Shown here: in pieces, positions 51,837 to 61,652 of the stretch
Layout of the letters: every line of letters starts with the position of its first letter
How positions within the stretch are numbered: position 1 is the first letter of the stretch
NCBI RefSeq assembly: GCF_030294945.1
Contig: NZ_AP018448.1
Span: 2,356,001 to 2,420,000, forward strand
DNA from: Streptomyces graminofaciens
GTDB taxonomy: Bacteria > Actinomycetota > Actinomycetes > Streptomycetales > Streptomycetaceae
Direction: 5' to 3'
Length of the DNA: 64,000 nt
Position numbers and translations under genes: made by a program
The notes under the pieces: generated by a model
The model's input: only the letters and a program-made list of their open reading frames with translations
Database searches by the model: none
Told to the model about the DNA's origin: nothing

Positions 51837-54218
51837 TCAGATGCTCTCGATGAGCTGCTCGGCCCAGATGGTCTTGCCGGCCGAGGTGTATCGGGTCCCC
51901 CAACGGTGGGTGAGTTCGGCGACAAGGAAGAGGCCTCGGCCACCCTCGTCGCTCAGCCGGGCCCGGCGCAGATGGGGCGAGGTGCTGCTGCCGTCGGAGA
52001 TTTCACAGATCAGGGAGCGATCCCTGATCAGCCGCAGACCAATCGGACTGGTGCCGTACCGGATCGCGTTGGTGACCAGTTCGCTCACCACCAGCTCTGT
52101 CGTGAATGCAGCCGCCTCCAGCCGCCACTCGGCGAGCCTCTCGCCCACCTGCCTGCGGACCTCCGCCACGGCCTCGGGGGCGTCGGGCAACTTCCAGGAC
52201 GCGACACGGTCCCGGTCCAGGACACGGGTGCGTGCGAAGAGCAGCGCGATGTCGTCGGCGCGGGACTCGTCGGTGCACAGTGCCGCGAGCACCGCGTCGC
52301 ACTGCTCATCGGGTGAGGCCGCCGGTCGATCGGCCAGCGCCCGGCACACGGCATCGAGCCGTTCGTCGGTGTCCTGGTCACGGGACGCGATGAGCCCGTC
52401 CGTGAACAGAGCCAGCAGGCTGCCCTCGGGGACGCTGATGTCCACTGCTTCGAAGGGCAGACTGCCGAAACCGAGTGGCGGCCCGACCGGCACGTCGACG
52501 ACCCGCGCGGTCCCGTCGAGGGTGAGCAGCACGGGCGGCGGGTGACCCGCCCTGGCCAAGGTGCAAGTGCCGGCCACCGGGTCGTAGATGGCGTAAAGGC
52601 AGCTACCTTCGATACCGCCGGAGACCAGGTCCATTTCGGTCACGTCGGCGTCTTCTCCATCGGCGGAGTGGGCCACGATGTCGTCAAGGTGGGTGAGGAG
52701 TTCGTCGGGCGGCAGGTCGATGTCGGCGAGGGTCCGCACGGCCGTGCGCAGCCGTCCCATCGTGGCGGAGGCGCTGATGCCGTGCCCGACGACATCCCCG
52801 ACGACCAGGCCGACCCGTGCGCCCGGCAGTGGGATCACGTCGAACCAGTCGCCTCCCACCTCGGCTTCCCCGCCCGCCGGGAGGTAGCGCGTGGCGATTT
52901 CCGCGGCCGGATGCAGCGGCGGTCCGTGGGGCAGCAGCTGATGTTGCAGCGTCAGCGCGATCCCGCTTTCACGGGTGAACCGACGGGCGTTGTCCAGGCA
53001 GACCGCGGCGCGGGCGACCAGGTCCTCGGTGATGACGAGGTCGTCGGGGTCGAACCGCGGCCGTGCGTCGGAATGACGAAGGAAGACGACCACGCCGAGG
53101 GCGGTGCCATGGGCCACTACGGGTACCGCGATCAGTGAATACCTCCCCGGGGCAGGGCCTGCTTCGGCCGGCCACGCGCCGAACCACTGGGCGATGTCCG
53201 AGGAGGTGACGTCGTGCAGTTCCGCGCGGTGGGTGGTGAGGCAGTGGGCGATGGGCGACGATGGCGGGTAGAGCGTGCCCCTGCTCGGGCCGGGGACATT
53301 TTCATCGGTCTCGTTCACCGCGCGGCAGGCCGCCCTGCGCAGCAGGACCGGTCCTGACGGCACAGGCCCGGGCAGATCGCCCCGGAAGACGGGGTCCAGC
53401 AGTTCGACGATGGCTGCGTCCGCGAAGCGCGGAACGGCGACCTCCGCGATCTCGCTGGCGGTGCCCGTCACATCCAGGCTTTCGCCAATACGCGTCCGGG
53501 CCTCGCCCAGCAGCGCCAGCCGCTCGCGGGACTCATATTGCTCGGAGTAGTCAAGCACCGACAGCCCCACGGCTCGTGGGCGGCCGTCAACGTCCCTCAG
53601 CGGGAAGACGTCCAGTGACCATGCGTGCGCCCTGGGCTCGTTGGGGAGCTTGACGAAGCTTTCCATGGACTGCGGCTCAGCGGTCTGCGTCACCCGCAGC
53701 AACCGTCGGTAGACCGGTACGTAAGCGGGGCCTTCGAGGAAGTCGGTCATCATCCGGCCACGGACCATGTCCTCGCTGAGACCGACCACCCGTGACGCGG
53801 CCCGATTGAACCGCCGCACCCGCGCCTGGAGGTCGTAGATCGCCAGTTGCGAGGGGTGCTGGTCGAACAGCCACCGCGTCAGCTCGTCGTCCGTCGGGGG
53901 CGCGCCGCTTTCGGTCCGGGGCTCCGCCGTCAGGAGGAAGCCGACCGGTTGATCACCGGTCGGCAACGGGTACAGCCGTGCCTCGGCGTCCAGTGCCCTG
54001 CCCGCACGGTCCTGGAGAGCCGGGCCGTCTCCGGCGAAGAGATCGGTCAGCGGCCTGCCGAGGATTTCCTGCGGAGGATACCCCCAGAGCGACTGCGCCC
54101 CGACGCTCCAGCCGATCACCATGGCGCGGGAGTCCGCGACCGCGAAGGCCGCGGTCGTGTCAACGAGGTGGCCGGCCGGCACCGGGGAAAGACGGCTCGG
54201 CAACGCGGGGAACGTCAT
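51837..54218 (-). CDS. PAS-PAS-GAF-SpoIIE phosphatase with HATPase kinase domain
   Basis: The 793-residue soluble signalling protein has two PAS domains (about 20-95 and 115-225), a GAF domain (about 245-405) and a SpoIIE PP2C phosphatase. The phosphatase spans about 430-640, with the metal Asp residues in EVGGDWFDVIPLPGARVGLVVGDVVGHG and ALFTDGLIASRDQD. A C-terminal anti-sigma-type HATPase follows (about 655-790, ELVVSELVTNAIRYGTSPIGLRLI, DEGGRGLFLVAELT). It probably dephosphorylates an anti-anti-sigma factor and may bind or phosphorylate it, controlling stress sigma factors. It is unrelated to the catabolic islands. Confidence 0.92.
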   Translation of the reverse strand: MTFPALPSRLSPVPAGHLVDTTAAFAVADSRAMVIGWSVGAQSLWGYPPQEILGRPLTDLFAGDGPALQDRAGRALDAEARLYPLPTGDQPVGFLLTAEPRTESGAPPTDDELTRWLFDQHPSQLAIYDLQARVRRFNRAASRVVGLSEDMVRGRMMTDFLEGPAYVPVYRRLLRVTQTAEPQSMESFVKLPNEPRAHAWSLDVFPLRDVDGRPRAVGLSVLDYSEQYESRERLALLGEARTRIGESLDVTGTASEIAEVAVPRFADAAIVELLDPVFRGDLPGPVPSGPVLLRRAACRAVNETDENVPGPSRGTLYPPSSPIAHCLTTHRAELHDVTSSDIAQWFGAWPAEAGPAPGRYSLIAVPVVAHGTALGVVVFLRHSDARPRFDPDDLVITEDLVARAAVCLDNARRFTRESGIALTLQHQLLPHGPPLHPAAEIATRYLPAGGEAEVGGDWFDVIPLPGARVGLVVGDVVGHGISASATMGRLRTAVRTLADIDLPPDELLTHLDDIVAHSADGEDADVTEMDLVSGGIEGSCLYAIYDPVAGTCTLARAGHPPPVLLTLDGTARVVDVPVGPPLGFGSLPFEAVDISVPEGSLLALFTDGLIASRDQDTDERLDAVCRALADRPAASPDEQCDAVLAALCTDESRADDIALLFARTRVLDRDRVASWKLPDAPEAVAEVRRQVGERLAEWRLEAAAFTTELVVSELVTNAIRYGTSPIGLRLIRDRSLICEISDGSSTSPHLRRARLSDEGGRGLFLVAELTHRWGTRYTSAGKTIWAEQLIESI

Positions 54219-54599
54219 CGTCGTGCCTCACCTGATCCGGGGCGGGGTGACCGGCTTTTTCCACCATGCTCTCCGCCCCGCGCCGCTGCAAGGCGAACCA
54301 CTGCAGCGCTCCCGGCACCCGGATTCCGTGGGGTTCGTGGATGCAGCGGAAAGTTCCCGTCGGGTGCGAGCCGCCGACTGGGACTGTGGCGGGAGGACCA
54401 GGGGCGCGAGCGTCGTACCTGTTGTCGCGCGTGGGTCTGTTGTCGCCTGTCCATCTCCCGGCGGCAGGTCGTCGATGCGCGCAACTCTGCGTAGCGGCGA
54501 GCGGGAGGGCGTCAATGGCCGGTAGGTGAGACGTAGTGTATGCATGCCAAGGTCGGCCATTGTGGCGAGGAACGCGTCGCGCCCGTCCGAGGGCAGTGA
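54219..54599. other. Gap of about 380 bases upstream of the phosphatase gene
   Basis: This is the promoter side of the minus-strand phosphatase gene. No coding sequence, repeat or clear regulatory motif was recognised. Confidence 0.4.
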
Positions 54600-55300
54600 C
54601 GCCGCAGATCACGTAGCCAGGCCGACTTCGACCCCGCCCGCGAGGAACACGAGTTCACCCTGGTGGCCTCCGACTACGCGGTCGCCGTCTTCAGGGCCGA
54701 ACTCGCCCGCACCATGCACCACAGGGCTCCCCGCATCCGGCTGCGCTTCACCCAGGCCCCGCCCGGCATCGTCGAGAAGGCGGGCACCCTCCTGAGCACG
54801 ACCGACGGGCTTCTGATGCCACACGGCATCATCAGCAACTTCCCCGCCACCGAGCTCCATGAGGACCGGTGGGTCTTCCTCGTCGCCGAGGACAACCCGA
54901 GGTCGGCGACAGCCTCACCCGCAAGGATCTGGCACGGCTCCCCTGGGTGACATACCAGCGCACCTACGACGCCCCGGCCGTCCGCCAGCTGGGCATGCTC
55001 GGCATCGAGCCGAGGGGAGAGGTGTCCGTCGACAGCTTCCAGTCACCGCCCTTCCTGGTCGCCGGCACCCACCGCATCGCCCTCGTCCAGAAGCTCCTCG
55101 CGGAACGCCTGCGCTGCGTCGCACCCGTGCGGATCATCGAGCCGCCCTATGAGGCAGTCCCCGTCCGCCAAGCGCTTTGGCGGCACCCGGTCCACACCCT
55201 CGACGCGGCGCACATCTGGCTGCGCGAAACCGCCGTGCGGGTCGCGGCAACCTTCACCGGGCAGGCCGCGCGGCCATCGCAGCATTCACAAGCCGGATGA
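54600..55300 (+). pseudogene. LysR-family regulator, effector domain only, frameshifted
   Basis: One frame reads FTLVASDYAVAVFRAELARTM and on to LMPHGIISNFPATELHEDRWVFLVAEDNP. The next frame continues at once with EVGDSLTRKDLARLPWVTYQRTYDAPAVRQLGMLGIEP...GTHRIALVQKLLAERL. Together they form the effector-binding domain of a NodD-like LysR regulator. The N-terminal HTH is absent and one frameshift lies near 54899. The gene is dead unless the frameshift is a sequencing error. Confidence 0.72.
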
Positions 55301-55599
55301 CGGTAAGTGGGGAATCCCTTCACGCGGTGCACGAGCGCCGGAGAGAACCCGGTCCGTGACCATGCCGGTTCCTGCCACCCTCCCGGGCGATCCCTCGGCT
55401 GCCGACTGGCCACGGTGGTGACAGGGGCATTACGGCCCTCGCAACGTCGGAGGCCCCGAATACGGAGCTTCCTTTCCTGTACTCCCTGGACCTCACCGCC
55501 ATCCGAGTCGGTCCGCGTCGGTCACCGTGCCGCGCCGCAGGTCCTCTGCAACGCGCCGGGGCGATCGGGCGGCGCTACTTCTGTTCTGGCACAAACGGC

Positions 55600-56037
55600 A
55601 ACCTCGACGGCAAGTGGACTGCCCTCGCTGGCGTCCTCGGCGATCGGTGACACGGTCCACCGACCGCGCGCCGGACGAGGCGGCACGTACCTGCGGTTGC
55701 TGCAACGTGCTCGTCCGCAGCCACCAGCTCGACCAGGCGATGCGACTGGCCGGACGTTTCCGGGATGGCCCGAGCCAGGATCGCGATGGCCTCCTCCACG
55801 TCCGGCGTCTGAAAGAAGCTTTGCGAAGCTCTGCTCCTCGAACCAATTGTCCGATTCAGGGCGCGCCTGAGCCTCCCCGATCGCCTGCTCCCGGAGGCCG
55901 TTGGCGACCAGGAGCTTGGTCCGCAACCGGAACAAGCTGTACTCCGCAGAACCAAATCGGGCCTTGCGGTCATCGAGGCACGCCAAGCCGACCTCGGCAC
56001 GGCCCTGGGCGGCATATCCCCGCGGGCGCGTCGGCAC
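55600..56037 (-). pseudogene. TPR-like protein fragment
   Basis: A minus frame reads ARFGSAEYSLFRLRTKLLVANGLREQAIGEAQARPESDNWFEEQSFAKLLSDAGR. A shifted frame continues EEAIAILARAIPETSGQSHRLVELVAADEHVA. The repeating 34-residue helix pairs ('LLxxAGRxEEAIAxL') are tetratricopeptide-like. Both ends are missing and at least one frameshift is present. The surrounding 55301-56115 has nothing else recognisable. Confidence 0.5.
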
Positions 56038-56115
56038 CGGGCCGACGCGGGAGCGGTGGCGGATCTGTGCGCCGGACGCGCTGTATCGGCGGGTGTGTGG
56101 CCGCCGTCGGGGATG

Positions 56116-56155
56116 GGCCGGTCCCGACGGCCGGTGAGCGCCGTCGGGACCGGCC
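56116..56155. terminator. Terminator hairpin after the NPP1-like gene
   Basis: Perfect 15-bp stem (56116-56130 with 56141-56155) around a 10-base loop, 28 bases after the minus-strand stop at 56184. Confidence 0.72.
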
Positions 56156-56183
56156 GGTTCTGGTGCCCGTCAGGGTCGGGGGA

Positions 56184-57002
56184 TCAGCCCGCGCCGGTCG
56201 GGTCGAAGGGGATTCCCTCCGGCTTGGCGCGCTTGAGCTCCTCCACGAAGCGGCCGTCCTTCAGTGGGAAGTTGGCATCGCCCCAGGTGGCGTTCTGCAT
56301 CTTGCTCTGGAGGTTCACGCCGTTGTTGCCGGCCGGGAAGCTGTTCCAGCTGACCAGGCCGGGGCGGTCCCAGCCACCGTCACCCCACGCCTCCGGGACC
56401 TCACCGGACTTGGCGAAGCGGAAGGTGTGGGTGGAGGCGCCGTCCTTGTGGTAGACGACCTTGAGCCGGACACCGTCCTTCTGTACCGAGGAGAACGACG
56501 CCTTCGTGTACTTGCCGTGGGCGGATACGGACACGTGCTGGGGCGTGCTCGCGCCCTGCGGCATCCATACCACCGCGGACTCCCAGTCGTGGCGGTGCGA
56601 GGTGGGGGTGCAGCCGGCGCAGCTCATGTCCTTCTCGAAGTACAGGGTGTAGACGATCCCGCACCAGCCGTTGTTGCACTTCACCCGAGAGTAGGTGTTG
56701 GCCTTGCCGAGGTGGCCCGAGCGGCACTGGCCGGTGACCGGGCCGCTGTCGTCGAGGCCCCCGTTGAGGGTGCCGTTCTTGTCGATCGCCGCGACGGGGA
56801 AGCAGCTGTCCGAGTCGTAGTCGAACAGGGGCTGGAACGTCTTCTGGAACGACGTGGTGCTCACGGGCAGCGGCGACAGCACGGCGGCCTGCGCGCTGCC
56901 CGTGAAGCCTACGGCAAGGACGCAGGCGCTGCCCGCGACGAGTGCGGCCCTGCCGAGACGGCCGAGACGGGACTTCACTGGCTTCTTCGTGACTTGGGAC
57001 AT
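56184..57002 (-). CDS. Secreted NPP1/Nep1-like (NLP) protein
   Basis: From ATG 57002 the product has 272 residues with a signal peptide ending AQA (about residues 1-39, LVAGSACVLAVGFTGSAQA). The NLP core follows: LFDYDSDSCFPVAAIDKNGTLNGG, IVYTLYFEKDMSC, the heptapeptide region SHRHDWES (canonical GHRHDWE) and TYTKASF-like central strands. Family toxins bind sphingolipid heads in plant membranes and cause necrosis; many bacterial members are non-toxic. Two Cys pairs (for example CAGCTP) may form disulphides. It stands alone, divergent from the nSTAND gene. Confidence 0.88.
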   Translation of the reverse strand: MSQVTKKPVKSRLGRLGRAALVAGSACVLAVGFTGSAQAAVLSPLPVSTTSFQKTFQPLFDYDSDSCFPVAAIDKNGTLNGGLDDSGPVTGQCRSGHLGKANTYSRVKCNNGWCGIVYTLYFEKDMSCAGCTPTSHRHDWESAVVWMPQGASTPQHVSVSAHGKYTKASFSSVQKDGVRLKVVYHKDGASTHTFRFAKSGEVPEAWGDGGWDRPGLVSWNSFPAGNNGVNLQSKMQNATWGDANFPLKDGRFVEELKRAKPEGIPFDPTGAG

Positions 57003-57291
57003 CAGCGGTTCTCCACTTGCTTCCGCGTGGGGGGTGCCGGTAATCCGGCCTGGCGGGACAGAGGCTGGCAAGTGGAGAATTGATCGGCACCTGTTTCCAT
57101 CAGGACAATCAACTCGGGATGGTGGCCCCGGGTTGTTCGGCGGCGTGTACGGCCGCTGTCATCAACGCCACACTTCGTGCGGTCAGGGTTACGGGTGTTG
57201 ACCGCGATACGTATGTTGATCGCCGCCTGAAGCGTTCACTGAGCCTTTCAGTCGCGCCAAATGGCAGCAAACTTCGATGTGTTGGGAGTAG

Positions 57292-60200
57292 ATGAGTCCT
57301 GTGGGGCGTCCCGAAAGACCTCTGGATCCGGCGGCCGGTCCCGTGCAGCGCCTCGCCCACGAGCTGCGCGATCTGCGCCGGGCCGCCGGTAGCCCCTCCT
57401 ACCGGGCGATGGCCGAGGGCGCCGGCTTCTCGGCGACGACCCTCTCCCAGGCCGCGGCCGGCGAACGGCTCCCCTCGCTCGCCGTCGTCCGGGGGTACGT
57501 ACAGGCCTGCGGGGGCGACCCCGGGGAGTGGGAACCGCGCTGGAAGGAAGCGGAGGCGGCATCCACCGAGGCCCCCGTGGACGACGGTGGGGACGGACTG
57601 GTGCCCTACCGAGGCCTCGCCCGATTCGAACTGGACGACCACGCGCTGTTCTTCGGCCGCGACCGGCTGGTGGAGGAGCTGTGCGAGCTGGTCTCCGCAC
57701 ACCGCTTCGCGGCCGTCTTCGGCGCCTCCGGCAGCGGCAAGTCCTCGCTGCTGCGCGCCGGGTTCCTCCCCCGGATCCGCGAGAGACTCGCGCGGCGGGG
57801 GCGTGACGCGGTGTTGCGAGTGTTCACCCCGGGCGCTCGGCCGGCCGAGACGTACGGGCATCTGCTGGTCACCGCCGAGGGCGAGCCGGAGAGCTGGGTG
57901 GTGGTCGACCAGTTCGAGGAGGTGTTCACGCTCTGCCGGGACGAGGCGGAACGGGCCCGTTTCCTCGACCTTCTACTCACCGCCCGTGACCCGCACTCTC
58001 GGCTGCGCGTCCTCATCGCCGTCCGCGCCGACTTCTACGCCCGCTGCGCCGAACACCCGGACCTCGCGGCCACGCTGCGGCACGCCGGGTTGCCGGTCGG
58101 CCCAATGACCGCGGAAGAGCTGCGCGAGGTGGTGGTACGGCCCGCGCAGGCCGCCGGGCTCCTGGTCGAGCGGTCACTCGCCACGAGCGTGGTCGAGGAG
58201 ATCCTCGGTCGGCCCGGCGCGCTGCCCATGCTGTCGCACGCCCTGCTGGAGACCTGGCGCCGCCGCCGGGGTCGCATGCTGACCACAGCCGCGTACGAGG
58301 CGGCCGGCGGCCTCAACGGCGCGATCGCGGCCAGCGCCGAGGAGGTGTACGGACAGCTGTCCGCGCCGCAGGCCACCGCCGCCCGGCAGCTCCTGTTACG
58401 GCTGGTCGAGCCGGGCCGGGGCACCGCCGACACGGGGCGCCCGCTGACCCGGGACGAACTCGAGGAGTGCGGCCACCCCGATCTGCACCTGGTCGTCGAA
58501 CGGCTCGCCCGCGCCCGGCTGCTGACCGTCGACGAGGACGGCGTCCGCCTCGCCCACGAGTCCCTCATCGACGGCTGGCCCCGACTGCACAGCTGGATCG
58601 ACCGGGACCGTGAACGGCTGCGCCACCACCGGCAGCTCACGGAGGCGGCCCGCGCGTGGCTGGAGCACGACCGCGACCCTGGCACCCTCTACCGGGGCGC
58701 CCGCCTGGCTCGTACGGAGGAGCTGTTCCCCGGCCATGCCACCGACCTCGCGCTCACCGAGGCCGAACGTGCCTTCCTCACCACCGCGTTCGACGTCCGC
58801 GAGGCGGAACACCAGGCCGCCGTCCGCTCCACACGACGTTCCCGGTTCCTGATCGGCGCGCTCTCGACCGTCCTCGCCATGGCGTGCGTCGCCGGCCTGG
58901 CCGCCTGGCAGCAGCACAACGACAACGGCCGGCAACAGACGCAGAACACCGCCCGCCGTATCGCCGCCGTCGCCGACGGCCTGCGCACCACCGACCCCCG
59001 CGCCGCCCTCCTCCTCGGCGTCGCCGCCTGGCGCATCGCCCCGCTCCCGGAAACCCGCCGGGCCCTCCTCGGCTCCCTCGCCCAGCCCGAGTCCGACTCC
59101 TTCAGCGACCCCGCCTCCGGCTACCGCTCCCAGCGCTTCCTCGCCGACTCCGGCCGCACCCTCCTCAGCGTCGACGACCGCACCTGGCAGACCTGGAACC
59201 TCGCCACCCGCCGCACCATCGCCTCCGGCCGCCTCCCCGAGGGCGAGGTCCTGGCCGCCGGCCCGGACGCCCGGGTCCTCGCGATCTCGGGGACCGACAG
59301 CGACGGCGTACGTCTGTGGAACATACGGGCCGGCCGGTGGACGGGGGGCCCGCCGCTCCCGCCGGGCGGCAAGGGGATCGCTTTCGGGGCGAGCGGACGG
59401 AGTTACGTCGTGGGAGGCGTCGGCACGGACACCGGTTCCGGCGCCGACCACGTACAACTGCGTTCCGTCACGGACGGCGCGGTGCTGTTCGAGGCGCGGG
59501 GGGCCACCCCCGCGAACGTGGCGCCCAGCGGCGACGACCGACTGGTGGCGGTGTGCCCCGCCGGGAAGACGCCGCAGGTGCTGGAGGTCGACGACCGTCG
59601 CGTGGTGCACGGCACATGGGAGCGGGCCAACGGGGTGTGTGACGACGAGTCGGCGGTGGCGTTCGGGGCCGACAGCCGGTTCGGCGTCGTCGGCGAGCAC
59701 GGCGTGCGCGTGTGGGACGTCCGCTCCGGCGCCCAGGTCGCGGAGATCCGGGACCCCGAGGTGCGGTATGCGTCGTTCAGCCGCGACTGCGCGTTCCTGG
59801 CGACGGCCGGTTCCGCCGGCGAAGTCAGGGTGTGGCGTCTGTCAGCCCCGGCCGCGCCCGTGCTGCGCCATCCCCTGAGCAACCAGCATCTGCACGGCGG
59901 CCTCGCCTGGGACCCCGGTCCGCCCGTCCTGCGCTATCTGGAAGGCGGCACGGCCCACACTCTCGACCTGTCGACGACCGTCACCGCCGCCTGGCGCGAC
60001 CACCCCATGGACGGGGTGCTCCTCAGCCCCGACGGCCGCGTCTTCGTCACCGCCGAACGCGCTGGCACCGGCTTCGGCTTCGAAGTCCGCGCCACCGAGA
60101 ACGGCCACCTGCTGCGCACCCTGCCACCCCCGCCGCCTCCCCGGCCGCTCCCCTCAGCCCCTGCCGAGGGCCGCGCCGCTCCCGACGCCGACTACGCCCA

Positions 60201-61122
60201 CAGCAAGGCGACGGCCGCGCCGCTCGCCCCCGGGGACACAGTCCCGCAGATGGCGTTCAGCCCCGATGGCAGAAAGATCATCTACGGTGTCACCTCACCC
60301 GGCAGACGGGCCGCGCCCCAGCGGTTCACCATCTGGGACCTGGCACGCGACCGCGAACAGAGCACGCTCGACCTGGCGCGCACCCAGTCCGGCACGGCGG
60401 TGACCGCCCTGGGCCTGAGCCCCGACGGCCGTACCCTGTTCACCACCCGGACCCCGGCCACCGGCGAACCGAGCAACGAGCAGTGGGACACCGTGAACCG
60501 CCGCCGCCTGGGCGCCCTCACCGCCCCCGGTCTCGCCAGCGCACTGGTGACCCTCAGCCCTCGCGACGAACTGGTCGTCGGGGACAACCGGGTCGGCCGC
60601 AAGGGTGCCAGGCGGAGCGTCGCGCTCGACCTCGTCCAGGGCGACCACATCACCGCGCTGACGTTCAGCCCCGACGGCAGCTTCGCGGCCGCGGGCGACC
60701 GTACCGGCCGGGTCGCCCTGTGGGACGGCGACCTGCGCCGCCGCGCCGGCATCCTGGGCAATGTCTTCCCGACCCCCCTCGGCGACACTCCCGAGGCGGT
60801 CAGCGCCCTCGCCCTCAGCCCCGACGGCCACACCCTCGCCGTCGGCGGCAACGCCGGCACCCTCCAACTCTGGGACACCACCACCCAACAGCCCCTTGGC
60901 GGCCCGCTCCCCACCCCCGCCGAGCCCATCGCCTCACTCGCCTTCAGCCCCGACAACACCACGCTCTTCGCCGCTGGCAGCCACGTCCCCCTTCGCCGCT
61001 ACACCGTCGATCCCACCCGCATCATCCAGCAGGTCTGCGTCCGAGCCGGGAACGAGGACCTGACGAGGGCGGAGTGGGCCACGTACGTACCGGACGCGCC
61101 GTACCGAAAGGTGTGCGACTGA
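57292..61122 (+). CDS. XRE-HTH / nSTAND1 NTPase / WD40-repeat membrane protein
   Basis: The 1276-residue protein has an N-terminal XRE-like HTH (about 18-75, SPSYRAMAEGAGFSATTLSQAAAGERLPSL). An nSTAND1 NTPase follows (about 100-500) with Walker A GASGSGKSS from residue 144 and Walker B VVVDQFEEVF near 202. One membrane helix is near 519-537 (FLIGALSTVLAMACVAGLAAW). WD40-type repeats run to the end (FSPDG signatures at roughly 950, 1040, 1125, 1175 and 1220). Such proteins are common in Streptomyces and act as signal-sensing scaffolds; some STAND NTPases give antiphage defence, which is speculative here. Confidence 0.9.
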   Translation: MSPVGRPERPLDPAAGPVQRLAHELRDLRRAAGSPSYRAMAEGAGFSATTLSQAAAGERLPSLAVVRGYVQACGGDPGEWEPRWKEAEAASTEAPVDDGGDGLVPYRGLARFELDDHALFFGRDRLVEELCELVSAHRFAAVFGASGSGKSSLLRAGFLPRIRERLARRGRDAVLRVFTPGARPAETYGHLLVTAEGEPESWVVVDQFEEVFTLCRDEAERARFLDLLLTARDPHSRLRVLIAVRADFYARCAEHPDLAATLRHAGLPVGPMTAEELREVVVRPAQAAGLLVERSLATSVVEEILGRPGALPMLSHALLETWRRRRGRMLTTAAYEAAGGLNGAIAASAEEVYGQLSAPQATAARQLLLRLVEPGRGTADTGRPLTRDELEECGHPDLHLVVERLARARLLTVDEDGVRLAHESLIDGWPRLHSWIDRDRERLRHHRQLTEAARAWLEHDRDPGTLYRGARLARTEELFPGHATDLALTEAERAFLTTAFDVREAEHQAAVRSTRRSRFLIGALSTVLAMACVAGLAAWQQHNDNGRQQTQNTARRIAAVADGLRTTDPRAALLLGVAAWRIAPLPETRRALLGSLAQPESDSFSDPASGYRSQRFLADSGRTLLSVDDRTWQTWNLATRRTIASGRLPEGEVLAAGPDARVLAISGTDSDGVRLWNIRAGRWTGGPPLPPGGKGIAFGASGRSYVVGGVGTDTGSGADHVQLRSVTDGAVLFEARGATPANVAPSGDDRLVAVCPAGKTPQVLEVDDRRVVHGTWERANGVCDDESAVAFGADSRFGVVGEHGVRVWDVRSGAQVAEIRDPEVRYASFSRDCAFLATAGSAGEVRVWRLSAPAAPVLRHPLSNQHLHGGLAWDPGPPVLRYLEGGTAHTLDLSTTVTAAWRDHPMDGVLLSPDGRVFVTAERAGTGFGFEVRATENGHLLRTLPPPPPPRPLPSAPAEGRAAPDADYAHSKATAAPLAPGDTVPQMAFSPDGRKIIYGVTSPGRRAAPQRFTIWDLARDREQSTLDLARTQSGTAVTALGLSPDGRTLFTTRTPATGEPSNEQWDTVNRRRLGALTAPGLASALVTLSPRDELVVGDNRVGRKGARRSVALDLVQGDHITALTFSPDGSFAAAGDRTGRVALWDGDLRRRAGILGNVFPTPLGDTPEAVSALALSPDGHTLAVGGNAGTLQLWDTTTQQPLGGPLPTPAEPIASLAFSPDNTTLFAAGSHVPLRRYTVDPTRIIQQVCVRAGNEDLTRAEWATYVPDAPYRKVCD

Positions 61123-61603
61123 GGCTGGGGGACGAGCGACCCGCGTGCGCGTGGCCTCCGATGACCGCGCTGTTCGCGGGGGCAGCGAGACGCGGTCGGT
61201 TGTGTGGCGTTGTGACCAATGGCGGGTCACCGCCAGGTGATCGACCGTATCTTCCAGGCCACGGTCGGGGCCCGCACGCGAGTGCCGCCGTCCTCCCTGA
61301 CGTCAAGGGTGCAAAGCGGCAGCACAGTACAGCTAACACCGTCGCAGGGCCTGCCCTCCCGGCAGGTGAAGGTGGTGCGAGGGAGTTCGTTCCCGGCGGG
61401 TGGGCGGCCGACGGCTGCTGCGTCGGGGACGCTCGTCAGGGCCACCGAAGGGCTTGTGCCGCTTCGCCGTTGCCGACGAGGGAGTGCGCGCGGCAGGTTC
61501 TTCGTCCGGCAGGGAGTCTTGGCCGGGCGTTCGCCCCGGCGGATGCCCCTTCTGGCTGTCGGATGCGGGCGCATGCTCCGCCTGCGGCGGTCAGGACGCC
61601 GCA
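61123..61603. other. Intergenic region between convergent genes
   Basis: About 480 bases between the WD40 gene and the GH30 terminator. No gene with a plausible start or known family was found. Confidence 0.4.
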
Positions 61604-61627
61604 GTGGCGCACGTTGGAGTGCGCCAC
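61604..61627. terminator. Hairpin after the GH30 gene
   Basis: Perfect 9-bp stem GTGGCGCAC / GTGCGCCAC with a 6-base loop, 25 bases after the GH30 stop on the minus strand. Confidence 0.6.
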
Positions 61628-61652
61628 CGGTGGTAAGCACGCAAGGCCCGGG

